Below, in pieces: positions 6,037 to 7,078 of a stretch of DNA of 7,078 nt. The stretch's first letter is position 1; each line of letters begins with the position of its first letter. The notes under the pieces were generated by a model. It saw nothing but the letters and a program-made list of their open reading frames with translations. It was not told where the DNA came from and did not search any database. The translations under genes and the position numbers were made by a program. Source of the stretch: Kiritimatiellales bacterium (lineage in GTDB: Bacteria; Verrucomicrobiota; Kiritimatiellia; Kiritimatiellales; Pontiellaceae); contig JAIPIO010000207.1 in NCBI GenBank assembly GCA_021734595.1, forward strand, positions 1 to 7,078, written 5' to 3'.

Positions 6037-7062
6037 TTATTGTCCCCACATGTGATCGATTTCATCGGGAGCGAGCGGAACATACTTGGAAGACGCGCGC
6101 ATGGCATTTGCGGTGACACTTGTGCTGGGAGGGTCTATGGCGAGCACTTTATTCCACCAGATGGTGTTCGCTGCTGTAATATCCGCCGCCGAAAGGTGAC
6201 GGTTCCGGCCTTTTGAGGTGCCGTCGCTGTAGTATCTGTTCAAGGTATTGGAATCGTAGACTTCGAAATAGACATTGCCGGAAACCTGGCGGCAGCCCTT
6301 GACCAGCAGGAAGTGACCGGTGACGTTATCGTAGAAGCTTCCAATCCGTTCTTCCGAAGCTGAATTATAGGTAAGATAACTGGCATTAATACAGAGCAGA
6401 ATTATTTTCCCTTCGGATATCAATGTTTCGATCTGCTCTGGCCCGGTGAATGCATATACGTTAAAGGGTATGCTGTTCAAATTGAGATAATCGATCATAT
6501 GATTGGTATACCACCAATCGTTTCCTGCAGAATCGTAAGACCAGTCGCGTGCCTCTTCGACAGTTCCGGTATAAGATCCATCATACCACTTGATGGCCAT
6601 GACCGTTGTTGACGGACCGCAGTTTTTGTTGCTGGCCGGACCGGTGTTGCCCTGGTCGATGTACCAGTCATACGTCCTGTCCAGATGGGTGTAGGCGGTT
6701 TGCGAGCTGCCCATGCCCCAAGTGGTTAGCCAGGGATCCTGAAAATAATAGTTCCAGTGATACCAGAACACATCCCCGCTGAATTCAAGCACCCGGTAAT
6801 AATCGTTTTCCGAATCCGTGTAGACCGCCGCCTCCGTCGAGGTTGTGACGGCGGTGATTGCCGTTCCGGTATCCAGCCAAAGGCAGGGCGTCAGGCTGTC
6901 GGTGCGTTGAATCTGATAGGCCGTGCCCGGCACCGAGTCGAATGTGACCCGGGCCTGTCCATTGGATAGGGTAATTGCAGTAATGCTGCCGTCGGCCGCG
7001 ACCAACAGAGCCGATAGCAAGGGCCTGGGAGCTGCTGCCTTTAATGTTATCCTCCCGGTCAT
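6037..7062 (-). CDS. Probably secreted C39-type (papain-like) cysteine peptidase with Ig-like N-terminal domain
   Basis: 341 aa from the ATG at 7062-7060. The frame stays open to the window edge, so the start may lie further upstream; GGAA before this ATG is a weak ribosome binding site. A basic start followed by PLLSALLVAA (14-23) looks like a short signal peptide. Residues about 25-95 form a beta-rich domain with VPGTAYQIQRTDSL (44-57) and YYRV (88-91), a pattern common in secreted PVC-group proteins. Residues about 125-310 resemble Peptidase_C39_2: Cys148 in NCGPST, His250 in GHFLLVKG and Asp270 in VYDS form the likely triad; Gln137 may be the oxyanion residue. Substrate unknown. The protein is rich in Trp and Tyr. 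By hand count 6361-6480 is 46/120 G+C, against 35/60 at 4681-4740 in the CNNM gene. It converges on the CNNM operon with a 10-base gap. Confidence 0.8.
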   Translation of the reverse strand: MTGRITLKAAAPRPLLSALLVAADGSITAITLSNGQARVTFDSVPGTAYQIQRTDSLTPCLWLDTGTAITAVTTSTEAAVYTDSENDYYRVLEFSGDVFWYHWNYYFQDPWLTTWGMGSSQTAYTHLDRTYDWYIDQGNTGPASNKNCGPSTTVMAIKWYDGSYTGTVEEARDWSYDSAGNDWWYTNHMIDYLNLNSIPFNVYAFTGPEQIETLISEGKIILLCINASYLTYNSASEERIGSFYDNVTGHFLLVKGCRQVSGNVYFEVYDSNTLNRYYSDGTSKGRNRHLSAADITAANTIWWNKVLAIDPPSTSVTANAMRASSKYVPLAPDEIDHMWGQ

Positions 7063-7078
7063 GGGTGATTTTTTCCGG

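Noticed and set aside
6336..6361. AGCTTC/GAAGCT inverted repeat in the peptidase gene
   Set aside because: Six-base arms with a 14-base loop inside coding sequence; expected by chance.

Overview
This 7.08 kb window is gene-dense bacterial chromosome with mixed coding strands. It carries eight protein genes, no RNA genes, no insertion sequences and no CRISPR array. No gap between genes exceeds 200 bases. The organism is probably in the PVC superphylum, most likely Kiritimatiellota or a related Verrucomicrobia-like lineage. That placement is an inference from style: a secreted protein whose N-terminal domain has the 'vPGtaYqIqrtdSL...YYRV' pattern common in those groups, two OM-type lipoproteins (Gram-negative envelope), a tandem CNNM pair, and palindromic TTCCAA-N3-TTGGAA sites. 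No marker gene in the window settles it.

Layout from left to right. (1) Bases 1-1379, plus strand: the 3' end of riboflavin synthase, then a YbbO-like short-chain dehydrogenase that overlaps or nearly abuts it. (2) 1446-1994, plus: a small DUF4136-type lipoprotein with its own strong ribosome binding site. (3) 1995-3553, minus: a two-gene unit, yjbQ followed by a TPR-repeat lipoprotein, joined by an ATGA overlap. It converges on the DUF4136 gene with no base between the stop codons. (4) 3554-3750: the only real intergenic region, lying between two divergent operons. It holds four TTCCAA-N3-TTGGAA palindromes spaced about 31-32 bp apart. (5) 3751-6026, plus: two consecutive CNNM/HlyC-family membrane proteins joined by an ATGA overlap. 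The second lacks the C-terminal CorC/HlyC domain. (6) 6037-7062 or beyond, minus: a probably secreted papain-like (C39-type) cysteine peptidase with an Ig-like N-terminal domain, more AT-rich in part than its neighbours.

Most genes are housekeeping or envelope functions: riboflavin biosynthesis, aldehyde or steroid-type reduction, an outer-membrane lipoprotein, a TPR scaffold, and a divalent-cation transporter or regulator pair. The strongest unexplained signal is the phased palindrome array between yjbQ and the CNNM operon. Its spacing is close to three helical turns, two copies flank a candidate yjbQ -10 box, and a fifth perfect copy lies inside the dehydrogenase gene. No complete novel defence or mobile system is visible.
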